From Streptomyces griseoincarnatus (lineage in GTDB: Bacteria; Actinomycetota; Actinomycetes; Streptomycetales; Streptomycetaceae): a DNA stretch of 64,000 nt. Both the position numbers and the translations under genes were made by a program. A model generated the notes under the pieces. It had not been told where the DNA came from and did not search any database. It worked only from the letters and a program-made list of their open reading frames with translations. Below, in pieces: positions 51,592 to 61,859 of the stretch (positions within the stretch are counted from its first letter, which is position 1; every line of letters starts with the position of its first letter). The stretch covers positions 186,001-250,000 of the forward strand of contig BMTH01000007.1 of NCBI GenBank assembly GCA_014649575.1, written 5' to 3'.

Positions 51592-54231
51592 TCAGAACAG
51601 GCTGAGCAGCGCCTCCGCCGGGTCCGTGAGGCCGGTGTCGGCCCCGGGCAGCGGCAGTTCGAACCACACCGTCTTGCCCCGGGGCGTACGGCGTGAGCCC
51701 CACGCGGCGCTCAGCAGGCCGACGAGCTGGAGGCCGCGGCCGCCCTCGTCGGTGTCGCGGGCGCGCCGTCGGCGGGGCTGGACCAGCCCGGAGTCCCAGA
51801 CCTCGCAGACCAGGGTGCGGTCCAGCAGCAGCCGGAGTCTGATCTCTCCCTCGCCGTACCGCAGGGCGTTGGTGACGAGCTCGCTGACCAGCAGCTCCGT
51901 CGTGTCGACCAGCGGCTCCATGTCCCAGGCGAGGAGCTGGGCGCGGGCGTACTCGCGGGCACGGCCCACGCTGCGCGGCTCGCGCGGCAGTGTCCAGTCG
52001 CCCACGGAGTCCGCGGGCAGGCCCTGTACACGTGCCATCAGCAGCGCGATGTCGTCCTCGCCGTGATGGGTGTCGAGCGTGTTGAGGACGTGGTCGCAGA
52101 CGTCCTCCAGTGGCGCGGACGGGTCGGTGAGCGCGCCCACGAACGCCTGGAGGCCCTCGTCGAGGGGGTGGTCGCGGCTCTCGACCAGGCCGTCCGTGTA
52201 GAGCGCCAGCAGGGCGCCCTCGGGCAGTTCGACCTCCACCTCCTCGAAGGGCTCACCGCCGACGCCGAGCGGCATGCCGGGCGGCACGTCGAGCATCAGC
52301 GCGTTCTCCCCCGGCTCGACCAGGACGGGCGGCAGATGGCCCGCGTTGGCGAACGTGCAGCGGCGGGTGACGGAGTCGTAGACGGCGTAGACGCAGGTGG
52401 CCAGGTACACCTCGGAGAGGTCCGCCTCGCGGGGGCGGCGGGCGGCGCGGGTGGCCTGCTGGACGCCTCCGGTGAACGCCTGGGAGGGGCCGCCGGGCGC
52501 GCCCAGACCGCGGGCGATCTCGTCCAGCTGGCTGAGCACCTCCGCCGGTTCGAGGTCGAGCTGCGCCAGTGTCCTCACGGCGGTGCGCAGTTCGCCCATG
52601 GCGACGGCGGCGCGCAGGCCACGGCCCATGACGTCGCCGACGACCAGCGCGGTGCGGTGCCCGGGCAGTTCGATCACGTCGAACCAGTCACCGCCGACCT
52701 CGCCGGTGCGGCCGCTCGCCGCGTTGCCGGGCAGGTAGCGGCAGGCGATGTCGAGACCGGACGCCTCCGGGTCGCCGGGCGGGAGCAGTGAGCGCTGCAG
52801 TATCAGCGCGCGTTCGTGCTCGCGGCGGTAGAGGCGGGCGTTGTCGATGCAGACGGCGGCGCGGGCGGCCAGTTCCACGGCCAGGTCGCGGTCGCGGTCG
52901 CCGAACGGCTCGCTGCCCTTGGTGCGGGCGAACTGGGCGAGGCCCACCACGGTGTCGTGGGCGACCATCGGCACGGCGAGCGTGGACTGCACCAGGCCGC
53001 CGTCCTCGCCGGGCACGGTCTGCGGGCGGGCGGTGCGCAGGGCGTCCGCGCAGGCCGAGTTGAACGGGTAGTGGTGGACGGCGCCCAGCTTCACCGGCTC
53101 CTCGGTGCCGCCGATGGGCCCGTCGGACACGGCGCTGGCGAAGGCGACGCGGCGCACCTCGGCGCTGCCGTCGGCGAGGCCGGGCGGGGTCTCGTCGCCA
53201 ACCAGCAGCCCCTGGTAGAGGTCGACGGTGGCCAGGTCGCAGAAGCCGGGCACGACCACGTCGAGCAGTTCACGCGCGGTGGTCTCCAGGTCGAGGGAGT
53301 TGCCGATGCGCGCGCCGGCCTCGTTCAGCAGGGCGAGATTGCGCCGTGCGGCGGCGGCCTCGCGGGCGGCGGCGCGGCGGGCGGTGATGTCGATGCCCAG
53401 CCAGGCGATGCCGATGGGGCGGCCGCTGCCGCTGTGCACGCGGTAGAGGTTGACGGACCAGTGGCGCCGCTCGTCGGAGCCGGGGACGAACCCGGTGACG
53501 TGCATGTCCGTGATGGAATCGCCGGTCTCCAGCACCCTGCGCAGGGTCGCGGCGACCCGCTCGGCCTCGCCGCGCGGCAGGTAGTCGTGGACGCCCTTGC
53601 CGCGGTGGTCGTCGGGCGTGCCGCCGAAGAGGGACGCGAACCGCTCGTTGGCCCGGCGGACCCGCAGGTCACGGTCGATCAGCACGAAGCCGAAGGGGGA
53701 TTGGCCGAATATGGCCTGCGAGGCGGCCAGATCCGTCTCGATACGGCGCAGGGTGCGGACGTCGACGACGATGCAGACGGCGGCCTTCTCGCCCGCCTCG
53801 GTCCGCGTCGGCATGACGTAGACCTCGGCGATGCCTTCCCGGTCGCGGTCGTCCCCGGCCAGGTGGGCGGGCAGCCGGAACGGCACCACGCCGGTCCACT
53901 CGCGGCCGTCGAGGATCTCGGCCATCTTGCGCTGGCCGCGCTCCCTGCGGACGGGCTCGAGGAACGCCTCGATGGGGTCGGCGCCGACGGCGCGCTCCGC
54001 GGGGATGCCGAAGATCTGCTCGGCGCGCAGACTCCACTGGTCGACCAGCCCGTCGGGGCCGATCGAGAAGGACGCCACCTTGATGTAGTCGTACATGGAG
54101 CCGGGCGGGGCGGTCTGCCACATGGCGTCACCGGACGGAGCATCGCCGGATAGGAGGCCGTCGGCGGCCTCGTCCTTCGGGCCGCCCGACGAGTCCTCGG
54201 ACTCCGTGGCCTTCGCTGGTATCTCGCTCAC
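51592..54231 (-). CDS. multi-sensor PP2C-type phosphatase/HATPase (SpoIIE family)
   Basis: 879 residues. In order: two PAS domains (WSLRAEQIFGIPAERAVGAD, then FVLIDRDLRVRRANERFASL), a GAF domain (LNEAGARIGNSLDLETTARE to AARAAVCIDNARLY), a SpoIIE PP2C phosphatase (GEVGGDWFDVIEL, VVGDVMGRGL, ALYTDGLVES) and a C-terminal HATPase (SELVTNALRYGEG, DEGGRGLQLVG). This is the typical streptomycete architecture that dephosphorylates anti-anti-sigma factors and can also act as an RsbW-like kinase. GTG start has GGAGGGG upstream. Ligands of the sensors unknown. Confidence 0.9.
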   Translation of the reverse strand: MSEIPAKATESEDSSGGPKDEAADGLLSGDAPSGDAMWQTAPPGSMYDYIKVASFSIGPDGLVDQWSLRAEQIFGIPAERAVGADPIEAFLEPVRRERGQRKMAEILDGREWTGVVPFRLPAHLAGDDRDREGIAEVYVMPTRTEAGEKAAVCIVVDVRTLRRIETDLAASQAIFGQSPFGFVLIDRDLRVRRANERFASLFGGTPDDHRGKGVHDYLPRGEAERVAATLRRVLETGDSITDMHVTGFVPGSDERRHWSVNLYRVHSGSGRPIGIAWLGIDITARRAAAREAAAARRNLALLNEAGARIGNSLDLETTARELLDVVVPGFCDLATVDLYQGLLVGDETPPGLADGSAEVRRVAFASAVSDGPIGGTEEPVKLGAVHHYPFNSACADALRTARPQTVPGEDGGLVQSTLAVPMVAHDTVVGLAQFARTKGSEPFGDRDRDLAVELAARAAVCIDNARLYRREHERALILQRSLLPPGDPEASGLDIACRYLPGNAASGRTGEVGGDWFDVIELPGHRTALVVGDVMGRGLRAAVAMGELRTAVRTLAQLDLEPAEVLSQLDEIARGLGAPGGPSQAFTGGVQQATRAARRPREADLSEVYLATCVYAVYDSVTRRCTFANAGHLPPVLVEPGENALMLDVPPGMPLGVGGEPFEEVEVELPEGALLALYTDGLVESRDHPLDEGLQAFVGALTDPSAPLEDVCDHVLNTLDTHHGEDDIALLMARVQGLPADSVGDWTLPREPRSVGRAREYARAQLLAWDMEPLVDTTELLVSELVTNALRYGEGEIRLRLLLDRTLVCEVWDSGLVQPRRRRARDTDEGGRGLQLVGLLSAAWGSRRTPRGKTVWFELPLPGADTGLTDPAEALLSLF

Positions 54232-54497
54232 GCGAACCGTCCCCTCCAGCTCACCGCGTCCGGCACCGGTCACCGGGGGCGGCTGCCCGCAGTATCCAGC
54301 ACTACGGCGCCGCGCAACACGGTGTTCACGATCACAGCACGGTCCCGATGCTTTTCGGTCCACGCCGTGAGAACACTTCCAGTCTTCTAACCAGCGGACA
54401 CGCCGTCGAATCCCCCGTTCGACAACCGTCATGGACGGTGGCCGGTCACGGAGCGCGGCGAGGGCCCGCGCACAGCTGCGAACGGCCGTGCGGGACC

Positions 54498-54905
54498 TCA
54501 CCGGGGGACCACGAGTTCGCACCACACCGTCTTCCCGTGCGGCCCGGACCGGTGCCCCCAGCGGCGGGAGGAGCGGGCCAGGAGCTGGAGTCCGCGCCCG
54601 CCCTCGTCGTCGGGCCGGACGACGCGTTCCTGGGGCGGTTCGGGGACCGGGTCGGACACCTCGACGAGCAGCACCCCGGTCCGTCCGGCGGGCCGGGTCA
54701 GGCACACGCCGACGGGTCCGGCGGCGTGCCGCAGGGCATTGGTGACGAGCTCGCTGACCAGCAGCTCCGCGAGATCGGCGGCGCCGTCCAGCTCCCACCG
54801 GCGGAGCTGTTCGCGCACGGCGCAACGGGCTGCCCGCACCGCGTTCGGGTCTGCGGCGAAGGTCCACGTGGCCCGGTCGCCGTCGGTGTCGGTCACGCGG
54901 ATCAC
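54498..54905 (-). CDS. stand-alone HATPase (RsbW-like)
   Basis: 135 residues. N box ELLVSELVTNALRHAAG and G2 DDEGGRGLQLLARSSRRWG. It closely resembles the HATPase at the end of the neighbouring SpoIIE-type protein in these motifs, so a local duplication or partner relation is likely. GTG start. Probably a serine kinase or sequestration protein in a partner-switching pathway. Confidence 0.87.
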   Translation of the reverse strand: MIRVTDTDGDRATWTFAADPNAVRAARCAVREQLRRWELDGAADLAELLVSELVTNALRHAAGPVGVCLTRPAGRTGVLLVEVSDPVPEPPQERVVRPDDEGGRGLQLLARSSRRWGHRSGPHGKTVWCELVVPR

Positions 54906-54949
54906 CTCCCCCGCCGAGGGAGTCAGGCAGTCCGACCGTGTCCGGTTTC

Positions 54950-54968
54950 ATGTGGTCAATAGCCACAT
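54950..54968. promoter_or_regulatory. dyad upstream of HATPase gene
   Basis: ATGTGG-N7-CCACAT, a perfect 6-bp inverted repeat 45 bp upstream of the HATPase start. Regulator unknown. Confidence 0.35.
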
Positions 54969-55086
54969 ACCCGATATCCCGGACGGAGTACCGCGCACAA
55001 CGGCGCGTGGCGCGCACCTCGTACGCGGGCGACTGCCGACGGCGCGCTCACGGATCGTCATCTCGCGGCGGTACGCCGGGATCGCG

Positions 55087-55500
55087 TCACACGTCGTCGC
55101 GCGCTTCGAGGTGGGTGAGGGCGTCCCGCACGGCGGGCACGTCGTGCTCGATCCAGTCGACGTCCCAGACGCGGTCGGGGGCGAGCCATCGCAGCTCGTC
55201 GTGGTCCTGCAGGGGGCGCGGGGCGGCGGACCCCGGTCGCAGGCGGGCGGTCCACACCTGCATGACGTACGGCGTCCGCAGGGGCCACTGGCCCGGGACG
55301 CGCTCCCCGGCCTCGGCGTCGACGCCGAGTTCCTCGCGCAGCTCGCGCACGACGGCGGCGTCCGGAGCCTCGCCCGGTTCGATCTTGCCGCCGGGGAGCT
55401 CCCAGAGCCCGGCCAGCTCGGCGGGCGCGCTCCTGCGGGCGACGAGAAGCCGCCCCTCGTGCCACAGGGCGGCACCCACCACCACGATCCGCTCGCTCAT
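55087..55500 (-). CDS. Nudix hydrolase (MutT-like)
   Basis: 137 residues. Nudix box GGKIEPGEAPDAAVVRELRE followed by ELG near residues 36-58, matching GX5EX7REUXEEXGU. The N-terminus (SERIVVVGAALWHEGRLLVA) and FxxPGGK context resemble MutT-type (d)NTP pyrophosphohydrolases with CTP-like or 8-oxo-dGTP substrates. ATG start. Confidence 0.92.
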   Translation of the reverse strand: MSERIVVVGAALWHEGRLLVARRSAPAELAGLWELPGGKIEPGEAPDAAVVRELREELGVDAEAGERVPGQWPLRTPYVMQVWTARLRPGSAAPRPLQDHDELRWLAPDRVWDVDWIEHDVPAVRDALTHLEARDDV

Positions 55501-55554
55501 ACGGCGGAGCCTACGGGAGACGGGCCGGCGCTCCGCGGCGGACCAGAGGGCGGG

Positions 55555-55743
55555 TCAGCTGACGGTGGAGCCGTTCTGGCCGATGCGTTCGACCCAGTAG
55601 AGCTGCTTGTGGCCGCGGCCGTCGAGGCTGTCCGCGATCTTCTCCGCCTCGGCGCGTGTCGCGTAACGGCCCACCCGGTAGCGGTTGCCGTTGTCGTCCT
55701 GACGCACGACGAGCCAGGGAAGAGTCACCGTGCCGTCGCTCAT
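55555..55743 (-). CDS. small SPOR-like protein
   Basis: 62 residues: LPWLVVRQDDNGNRYRVGRY, then ATRAEAEKIADSLDGRGHKQ. The beta-alpha-beta pattern with a YRVGRYATRAEAEKIADSL core resembles the SPOR fold, without a membrane anchor. GGAGGGGAG precedes the ATG. Conserved in streptomycetes; function unknown. Confidence 0.8.
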   Translation of the reverse strand: MSDGTVTLPWLVVRQDDNGNRYRVGRYATRAEAEKIADSLDGRGHKQLYWVERIGQNGSTVS

Positions 55744-56233
55744 CGCTCCCCTCCACTTGCCTTCCGCGACCTGTGCCGCGCCCCGCCCGGTAAGGAAACC
55801 GCAGTCCGCATATGCCCGAGCCTACGCCTTACCTTCACTGAGCGAATACGCCTTTTCACAAACAGGCACGCAACCGGCCAGCACGGAGGGGGCGCACGGT
55901 GGCGGATGCGCCGTGCGCCGAGGGCGACATGTCCGGTCAGCGCCGTATGACCTTCCTCGCCCGGCCCTTGGGGCGACCTGCAAGAACGGCCAAATCCCTT
56001 CGTCCGTCGCCCCGGCGCGGGCCGAGCCCCACGCCGGGGCGGAACCAGGACGCGGGGCGCGAAGGGGAGCGCGAGGGGGCGATGGGGCGGCTGAGGAGGC
56101 GTGTTGCCCTGGGCGGGCGGCATGGGGACGGAGCGAGGACGCGGGCGGGCGCGCCACGGCGAGATCGCGGGCGGGCGCGCTGCGGACGGGGCGCCTGCCC
56201 GCCGGGCCCGGCGCAAGGGGCGCCCGCCTTCTC
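55744..56233. other. 490-bp intergenic stretch
   Basis: No gene supported. Open frames exist on both strands but are Arg/Pro-rich and lack ribosome-binding sites. It must hold the promoter of the SPOR-like gene (minus strand) on its left side and the 3' end region of the GntR gene on its right. Confidence 0.6.
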
Positions 56234-56986
56234 CTACTTCACCGGCAGGTGATACGCCGCCCGGTAGCGGTCCGCCGGGATCACCACGTCCGCCGTCTCC
56301 ACCGGACGGCCCGACGCGAAGTACGTGCGCTGGATGACCAGGACGACGTGGCCGGGGACGCCGCCCAGCAGCATCAGCTCCTCCGCGAGGCCGGGGCGGG
56401 CCCCGACCTCCTCCGTCACGTTGTCCACGACGACGTCGATCGCGCGCATGCGCTCGACCACACCCATGCCGCCCAGCGGGCCCTCCTCGGGCAGCATCAC
56501 CGGCGTGCGCCCGGTGAGGGCGAGGGGCTCCCAGGACGTGGAGAGCATCATCGGCTCGCCGGCCTCCCGGAACAGGTACTTCGTGCGCATCACGCGGTCC
56601 CCCGCGTCGACGCCCAGCCGCTGGGCGATCGACGCGCTCGCGTCCGTCTGCTCGCTGCTGGACTCCCAGGTGCCGCGCACACCGATGTCGGCCTGCTCCT
56701 GCCGGAACGGCGTCGCCCCCCGCTCCGGGCGGAACCCGGACCGGGCGACCCGCCGCGGCACGGGCCGCTCCCGCACGTACGTCCCCGACCCCGAGCGGCC
56801 CTCGACGAGCCCCTCGGCCATCAGCACCTTGCGCGCCTCAAGCGCGACCGTGTCCGAGACGCCGTACTCCTCGCGGATGCGGGCCTGCGAGGGGAGCCGG
56901 GTGTGGGGCGGCAGCTGACCGTCGACGATCTTCTTGCGGAGATCACCCGCGACGCGCAGGTACGCCGGCTGCTCACCGAATGTCAC
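56234..56986 (-). CDS. GntR-family regulator with UTRA domain
   Basis: 250 residues. Winged helix: YLRVAGDLRKKIVDGQLPPH, then LPSQARIREEYGVSDTVALE (residues 10-60). The C-terminal UTRA effector domain contains RTKYLFREAGEPMMLSTSWE and VIQRTYFASGRPVETADVVI, close to HutC-type regulators. GTG start with GGGAG upstream. A palindrome 41 bp upstream of the start suggests autoregulation. Effector unknown. Confidence 0.9.
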   Translation of the reverse strand: MTFGEQPAYLRVAGDLRKKIVDGQLPPHTRLPSQARIREEYGVSDTVALEARKVLMAEGLVEGRSGSGTYVRERPVPRRVARSGFRPERGATPFRQEQADIGVRGTWESSSEQTDASASIAQRLGVDAGDRVMRTKYLFREAGEPMMLSTSWEPLALTGRTPVMLPEEGPLGGMGVVERMRAIDVVVDNVTEEVGARPGLAEELMLLGGVPGHVVLVIQRTYFASGRPVETADVVIPADRYRAAYHLPVK

Positions 56987-57026
56987 TGGCCGCTCCCATC
57001 GGGTTGTACAGACAGCAACAGAGTGG

Positions 57027-57039
57027 CAACCCTGGGTTG
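57027..57039. promoter_or_regulatory. probable GntR operator
   Basis: CAACCC-T-GGGTTG, a 6-bp-arm palindrome; a further GGGTTGT half-site lies at 57001-57007. Located between the GntR start and the downstream end of the next gene. Confidence 0.45.
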
Positions 57040-57133
57040 TCCGAAGCAAGCAAAGGCCAGAGAATCACTCGATGTGATGACCTTTACCGCGGGAGGGCTT
57101 TACGCAGGCACTTTCTCCCCGCTATGGAGGCGC

Positions 57134-58297
57134 TCACACCTCCATCTCACCGGCTTCCGGCTCTCGCTCGACCTCCTCGTCGTAAGCGGGCGGTGAAGTC
57201 GCCAGCCCCAAAGCTTCGCGCACGGTGATCGACAGGGAGGGGTCGGTCGCCTCCCATGCCTCCTCCTCACGGATCCAGTACGCGTCGGGGTCGGCCGTGC
57301 CCGCCGCGCGGCCCCAGGCGAGCCGCGCCGCGACCAGGTCGGCGACCAGCTCGTCCACCGGCTCCCGCGCCTGGACCGGCCACGAGTGCGCGCGCAGCAG
57401 CCGCACCTGCTCGGTGACCGCCTCCTCGACCTGTGCGGCCCACTCCCGGTCGTCGCTGACGTCGTCGTCGAAGTAGTCGGACGCGGGCACCTCGTCCAGC
57501 GCGACGTTGAGCACCTCGGCCGCCTCCAGGTAGGCCTGCTGATGGGCGTCGAGGGTGGTCGCGTCGCTGCGCAGCGACCCGCTGAAGCGGGTCCCGTCCT
57601 CACGGCCGAGCACACAGGCGACGGAGCGGTCGCCGAAGCGCCAGCTCTGCTCGGACGGGGCGAAGTAGTAGACGCCGATCTCCTCCGGCAGGGACCAGCC
57701 GTCCATGACGTAGGCGCTCCGCCGCTCGTAGCAGCGGTCCTCGCCCAGCTCGACGAGGCTGTCGTCGCCGGGGAAGTCGCTCCCGGGGACGGCTACGAGG
57801 GCGAAGACCTCGCCGTCGTGCTCGTCGGTGCAGGGAACCTTGAGGGCCTTGACGGTCCAGCCCTCCAGTCCGCCGGGCGAGGTGAAGCAGTCGCCCTTGC
57901 GCAGGGACAGGACGCTGTCGGAGCGCGCCCCGTCCCGGAAGCCCTCCCAGAACGCCGCCACGCCACCGGTGACGAGCGCGACCGTCCACAGCGCCAGCCC
58001 GAGCGAGGACAGTGTGACGCCGGCGACCGCCATCCCCTTCCCGCGCTCGCCCCGCCGGCTGATCTGGAGCAGCGCGATCACCCCCAGCACCAGCCCCACG
58101 GCGGGCAGGAAGCACAGCACTCCGAAGACCAGGGCGGCGATGGCGACACCGTTGACGGCGGCGGGCGGCCGGGGCCCGTACGGGCCGTAGGGGAAGTACG
58201 GCCCGGGACCGGGCGGGCCCTGGTGGGGGAAGTGCGGCGGCTGGGCGCCGCCTTCGAACTGCGGCCCGGCGGGCGGAGGTATCGACACGACGCGCAT
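57134..58297 (-). CDS. DUF4190-domain membrane protein with septum-formation-like domain
   Basis: 387 residues. Pro/Gly/Tyr-rich N-terminus (about 45 residues), then two membrane helices with the DUF4190 pattern (VNGVAIAALVFGVLCFLPAV and LLQISRRGERGKGMAVAGVT). The extracellular region DSVLSLRKGDCFTSPGGLEG to VACVLG contains paired cysteines as in the Septum_form domain. A C-terminal acidic helical tail ends with EVEREPEAGEMEV. Function unknown. Confidence 0.82.
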   Translation of the reverse strand: MRVVSIPPPAGPQFEGGAQPPHFPHQGPPGPGPYFPYGPYGPRPPAAVNGVAIAALVFGVLCFLPAVGLVLGVIALLQISRRGERGKGMAVAGVTLSSLGLALWTVALVTGGVAAFWEGFRDGARSDSVLSLRKGDCFTSPGGLEGWTVKALKVPCTDEHDGEVFALVAVPGSDFPGDDSLVELGEDRCYERRSAYVMDGWSLPEEIGVYYFAPSEQSWRFGDRSVACVLGREDGTRFSGSLRSDATTLDAHQQAYLEAAEVLNVALDEVPASDYFDDDVSDDREWAAQVEEAVTEQVRLLRAHSWPVQAREPVDELVADLVAARLAWGRAAGTADPDAYWIREEEAWEATDPSLSITVREALGLATSPPAYDEEVEREPEAGEMEV

Positions 58298-58316
58298 CGT
58301 AGGCGGACGGTGACGG

Positions 58317-58351
58317 GCCCCGCCCCCGGGGATGCCTCCCGGGAGCGGGGC
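58317..58351 (-). terminator. terminator after subtilisin gene
   Basis: GCCCCGCCCCCGGG (58317-58330) pairs with 58338-58351 with one mismatch, 7-base loop; a second stem (GCCGGTCC/GGACCGGC) starts at 58352. Both lie beyond the subtilisin stop at 58397. Confidence 0.7.
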
Positions 58352-58396
58352 GCCGGTCCGGCGGACCGGCCGGAGCCGGCACCGCCGCGGACGTGC

Positions 58397-59608
<1,212 letters not shown>

Positions 59609-59913
59609 GGAGGGTTCCTCCTCAATCGGTGGTGCGCGTTCGTGTGGGGGGTGGTGCGGTGACGCACGGGGGCGCACGGCCATCCATGTCGGGAGCATGA
59701 CAAGCAGGGCCGCCGCGTCCGGGTGCGTCAGCCGAAAGATTGAGGGTTGCACAGGAATTCCACAAGAGTGCCTCGGCGGCCTACGGACCTCGCCGTTCCG
59801 ATTCGGACACCGACGCCGCGCCCCCACGGCACACCGACGTCCGGCACGGAGACGGCACAGCCGGCCCATGGACTCCCCGTCCACCCCCGTTAACATGTTC
59901 GAACTCACGACGG
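59609..59913. other. 305-bp region between divergent genes
   Basis: Contains the promoters of the subtilisin gene and of the PAP2 gene; AT content is slightly raised near 59735-59765. No additional gene supported. Confidence 0.5.
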
Positions 59914-61479
59914 ATGTCCTCATTCACCGGCTGTCCACCGGAAGACCCTGCCCTCCCGCGCGATGCGCCACTTGCCCGCAAAGCCACCTGCCCGCAACCG
60001 AATCACCAGGCGAACCAGTTGATAACCGAACCCACTCGAATACCGCCGCGGGACGACCGCGGGACGCAGCCCGCCCCGTGGCGCCGGCCCCGCGTGGTCC
60101 TGTGGACCGCGGCGGGCGTGGCGACCCTCGGCTTCCTCGTCGCGCTGGAGATCGTGGCGCGCGGCTACGGCTTCTCGGGGCCGATCACCGAGCAGTCGCG
60201 GGAGGTGATCTTCGCCCCCGAGTCGGGTCCGCTGCTCTACGGCGGCCTGGCGCTGACGATGGTGGTCCTCACCTGGCGGCAGCGGCTGATCGCACTGGGG
60301 ATCGCGGCGGGCGTGGACGTCGCGTTCTTCCTGGTGCGATGGGCGCTCGACGCCGACATGAACTTCGGCAACGGCGCGCTGTGGGTGGTGCTGGGCGTGG
60401 CGGTCCTCGGCCTCACGCGCCGCACCGGGCAGGAACGGCTGCTGCTGCTCAAGGGCACCGGTCTCGGCCTGCTGCTGGTGGCGGGCCACAAGACCGGCGA
60501 CACCTGGCTGCTCATCACCTCGAAGACCCGGGCGACCGTCCTCGACGCCTACGTGGCCGCCGCCGACCACGCACTCGCCGACCCGTCGTGGCTGGTGGGC
60601 CGCTTCCTGAACGCGACCGCGCCGGTCAGCACGGGCATCCTGCACGTGGTCTACGGCCAGCTCCCGCTCGCCGCCGCCCTCGTCGGCCTCTACCAGCTGC
60701 GCCGGGTGGCGGTGGAGCGCCGCTTCCCGGCCCATCACCTGGTGCGCACCTTCCTGGTGATCGGCCTGTTCGGCCCCGCGATCTACATGATCTTCCCGGT
60801 GGTCGGCCCCGTCTTCGCGTACGGCACGGACGGCGGCGCCTGGGCGACGGCGAACCTCTGGCCGGACGTCCTGCCGCCGGTCACCGACCCGCAGCCGATC
60901 CCGTTCGACGGCATCACCCCGCGCAACTGCATGCCCAGTCTGCACACCGCGTGGGCGGTCACCCTGTTCATCCACTCCCGTGACGGCTCCCGGGCGATGC
61001 GCTGGGCGGGCACCTTCTGGCTGGTCGGCACCCTCACGGCGACCCTCGGCTTCGGCTACCACTACGGCGCCGACCTGCTCGCCGGCGTGGTCTTCGCCCT
61101 GACCATCGAGACGGCGATGCGCTGCTCCGCCCACGGCTGGGACCGCGCGGGCGTCCGCGTGGTCGCCCTCGGCCTGACGGTCTTCGCCGCGCAGCTCGCG
61201 TCGTACCGCTGGCTGCCCACGGAGATGGCCGCCCGCCCCTGGCTCTACGGCCCGCTCCTGCTGCTGGTGACGGGCGCGGTGATCTACGCGTACGTGCGGG
61301 CGGCGCGGGCGGCGCGTGAGCGCGAGCGCGAGCCGAAGCCGGGGGTGCCGCGGCAGCGGCCGGCGCGGAGGGAACCGGCGGAACCGGCACGAGCGGTTGG
61401 GACCACTGGAGCCGCGCCCACCGGGACCGATGACTCCCAGGACCCCGACGCGACGGACGCCAAGCCCGAGCTGGTCTGA
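59914..61479 (+). CDS. PAP2-superfamily (inositol phosphotransferase-like) membrane protein
   Basis: About 521 residues from the first in-frame ATG; a TTG at 60019 is a possible later start, and neither has a good ribosome-binding site. From VLWTAAGVATLGFLVALEIV on there are about ten membrane helices. PAP2 motifs are CMPSLHTAWAV (SxxH) and GFGYHYGADLLAG (HxxxD). Such proteins act on lipid phosphates or transfer inositol phosphate to membrane lipids. The polar C-terminus is Arg/Glu- and Thr-rich. Confidence 0.8.
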   Translation: MSSFTGCPPEDPALPRDAPLARKATCPQPNHQANQLITEPTRIPPRDDRGTQPAPWRRPRVVLWTAAGVATLGFLVALEIVARGYGFSGPITEQSREVIFAPESGPLLYGGLALTMVVLTWRQRLIALGIAAGVDVAFFLVRWALDADMNFGNGALWVVLGVAVLGLTRRTGQERLLLLKGTGLGLLLVAGHKTGDTWLLITSKTRATVLDAYVAAADHALADPSWLVGRFLNATAPVSTGILHVVYGQLPLAAALVGLYQLRRVAVERRFPAHHLVRTFLVIGLFGPAIYMIFPVVGPVFAYGTDGGAWATANLWPDVLPPVTDPQPIPFDGITPRNCMPSLHTAWAVTLFIHSRDGSRAMRWAGTFWLVGTLTATLGFGYHYGADLLAGVVFALTIETAMRCSAHGWDRAGVRVVALGLTVFAAQLASYRWLPTEMAARPWLYGPLLLLVTGAVIYAYVRAARAAREREREPKPGVPRQRPARREPAEPARAVGTTGAAPTGTDDSQDPDATDAKPELV

Positions 61480-61769
61480 GCCGGTCCGGGCGACGGCGCG
61501 TCACGTCCGGGGGCGTGCCACCGCCTTCGCGCACCGGCGTGAGCGGTGGACGCGCCACTTGGTCACCGGCCGGAGGACTCGACCCCGCCCAGAGTGACCA
61601 GTACCGCCGCCGAATTGGCGTACCCTGCGGGCATGTTGCCGGGCGCCGGCCCCGTACGGCGCGGGTCAGCAGGGCGATGCCTGCGCACCTTGACAGCGAT
61701 GGCCCGGTCGGCGAACGCTGGCAGGCGCACATCTGGTCCTTCGCACTCGACGACGTTCGGAGAAACGGC

Positions 61770-61847
61770 ATGGCGAAGAAGATCGAGACGCGTCCGCCGG
61801 ACAGGAAGGCGACCACCGGCGACAGCGGTGACTACGGCGGCAGCTGA
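61770..61847 (+). CDS. very short ORF in front of M14-like peptidase, candidate peptide gene
   Basis: 25 codons: MAKKIETRPPDRKATTGDSG then DYGGS. GGAG lies seven bases before the ATG. The frame also stays open back to an ATG at 61677 (56 codons, MPAHLDSDGPVGERWQAHIW...), preceded by AGG. The stop is 12 bases before the peptidase start, so both would be co-transcribed. The charged first half and Gly/Ser/Asp-rich end resemble a leader/core layout, but no known precursor family is recognised. Inference only. Confidence 0.5.
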   Translation: MAKKIETRPPDRKATTGDSGDYGGS

Positions 61848-61859
61848 CGGACGGACAGG

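Noticed and set aside
55822..56252. Open frames on both strands in the 490-bp gap before the GntR gene
   Set aside because: Arg/Pro/Gly-rich translations without ribosome-binding sites or known motifs.
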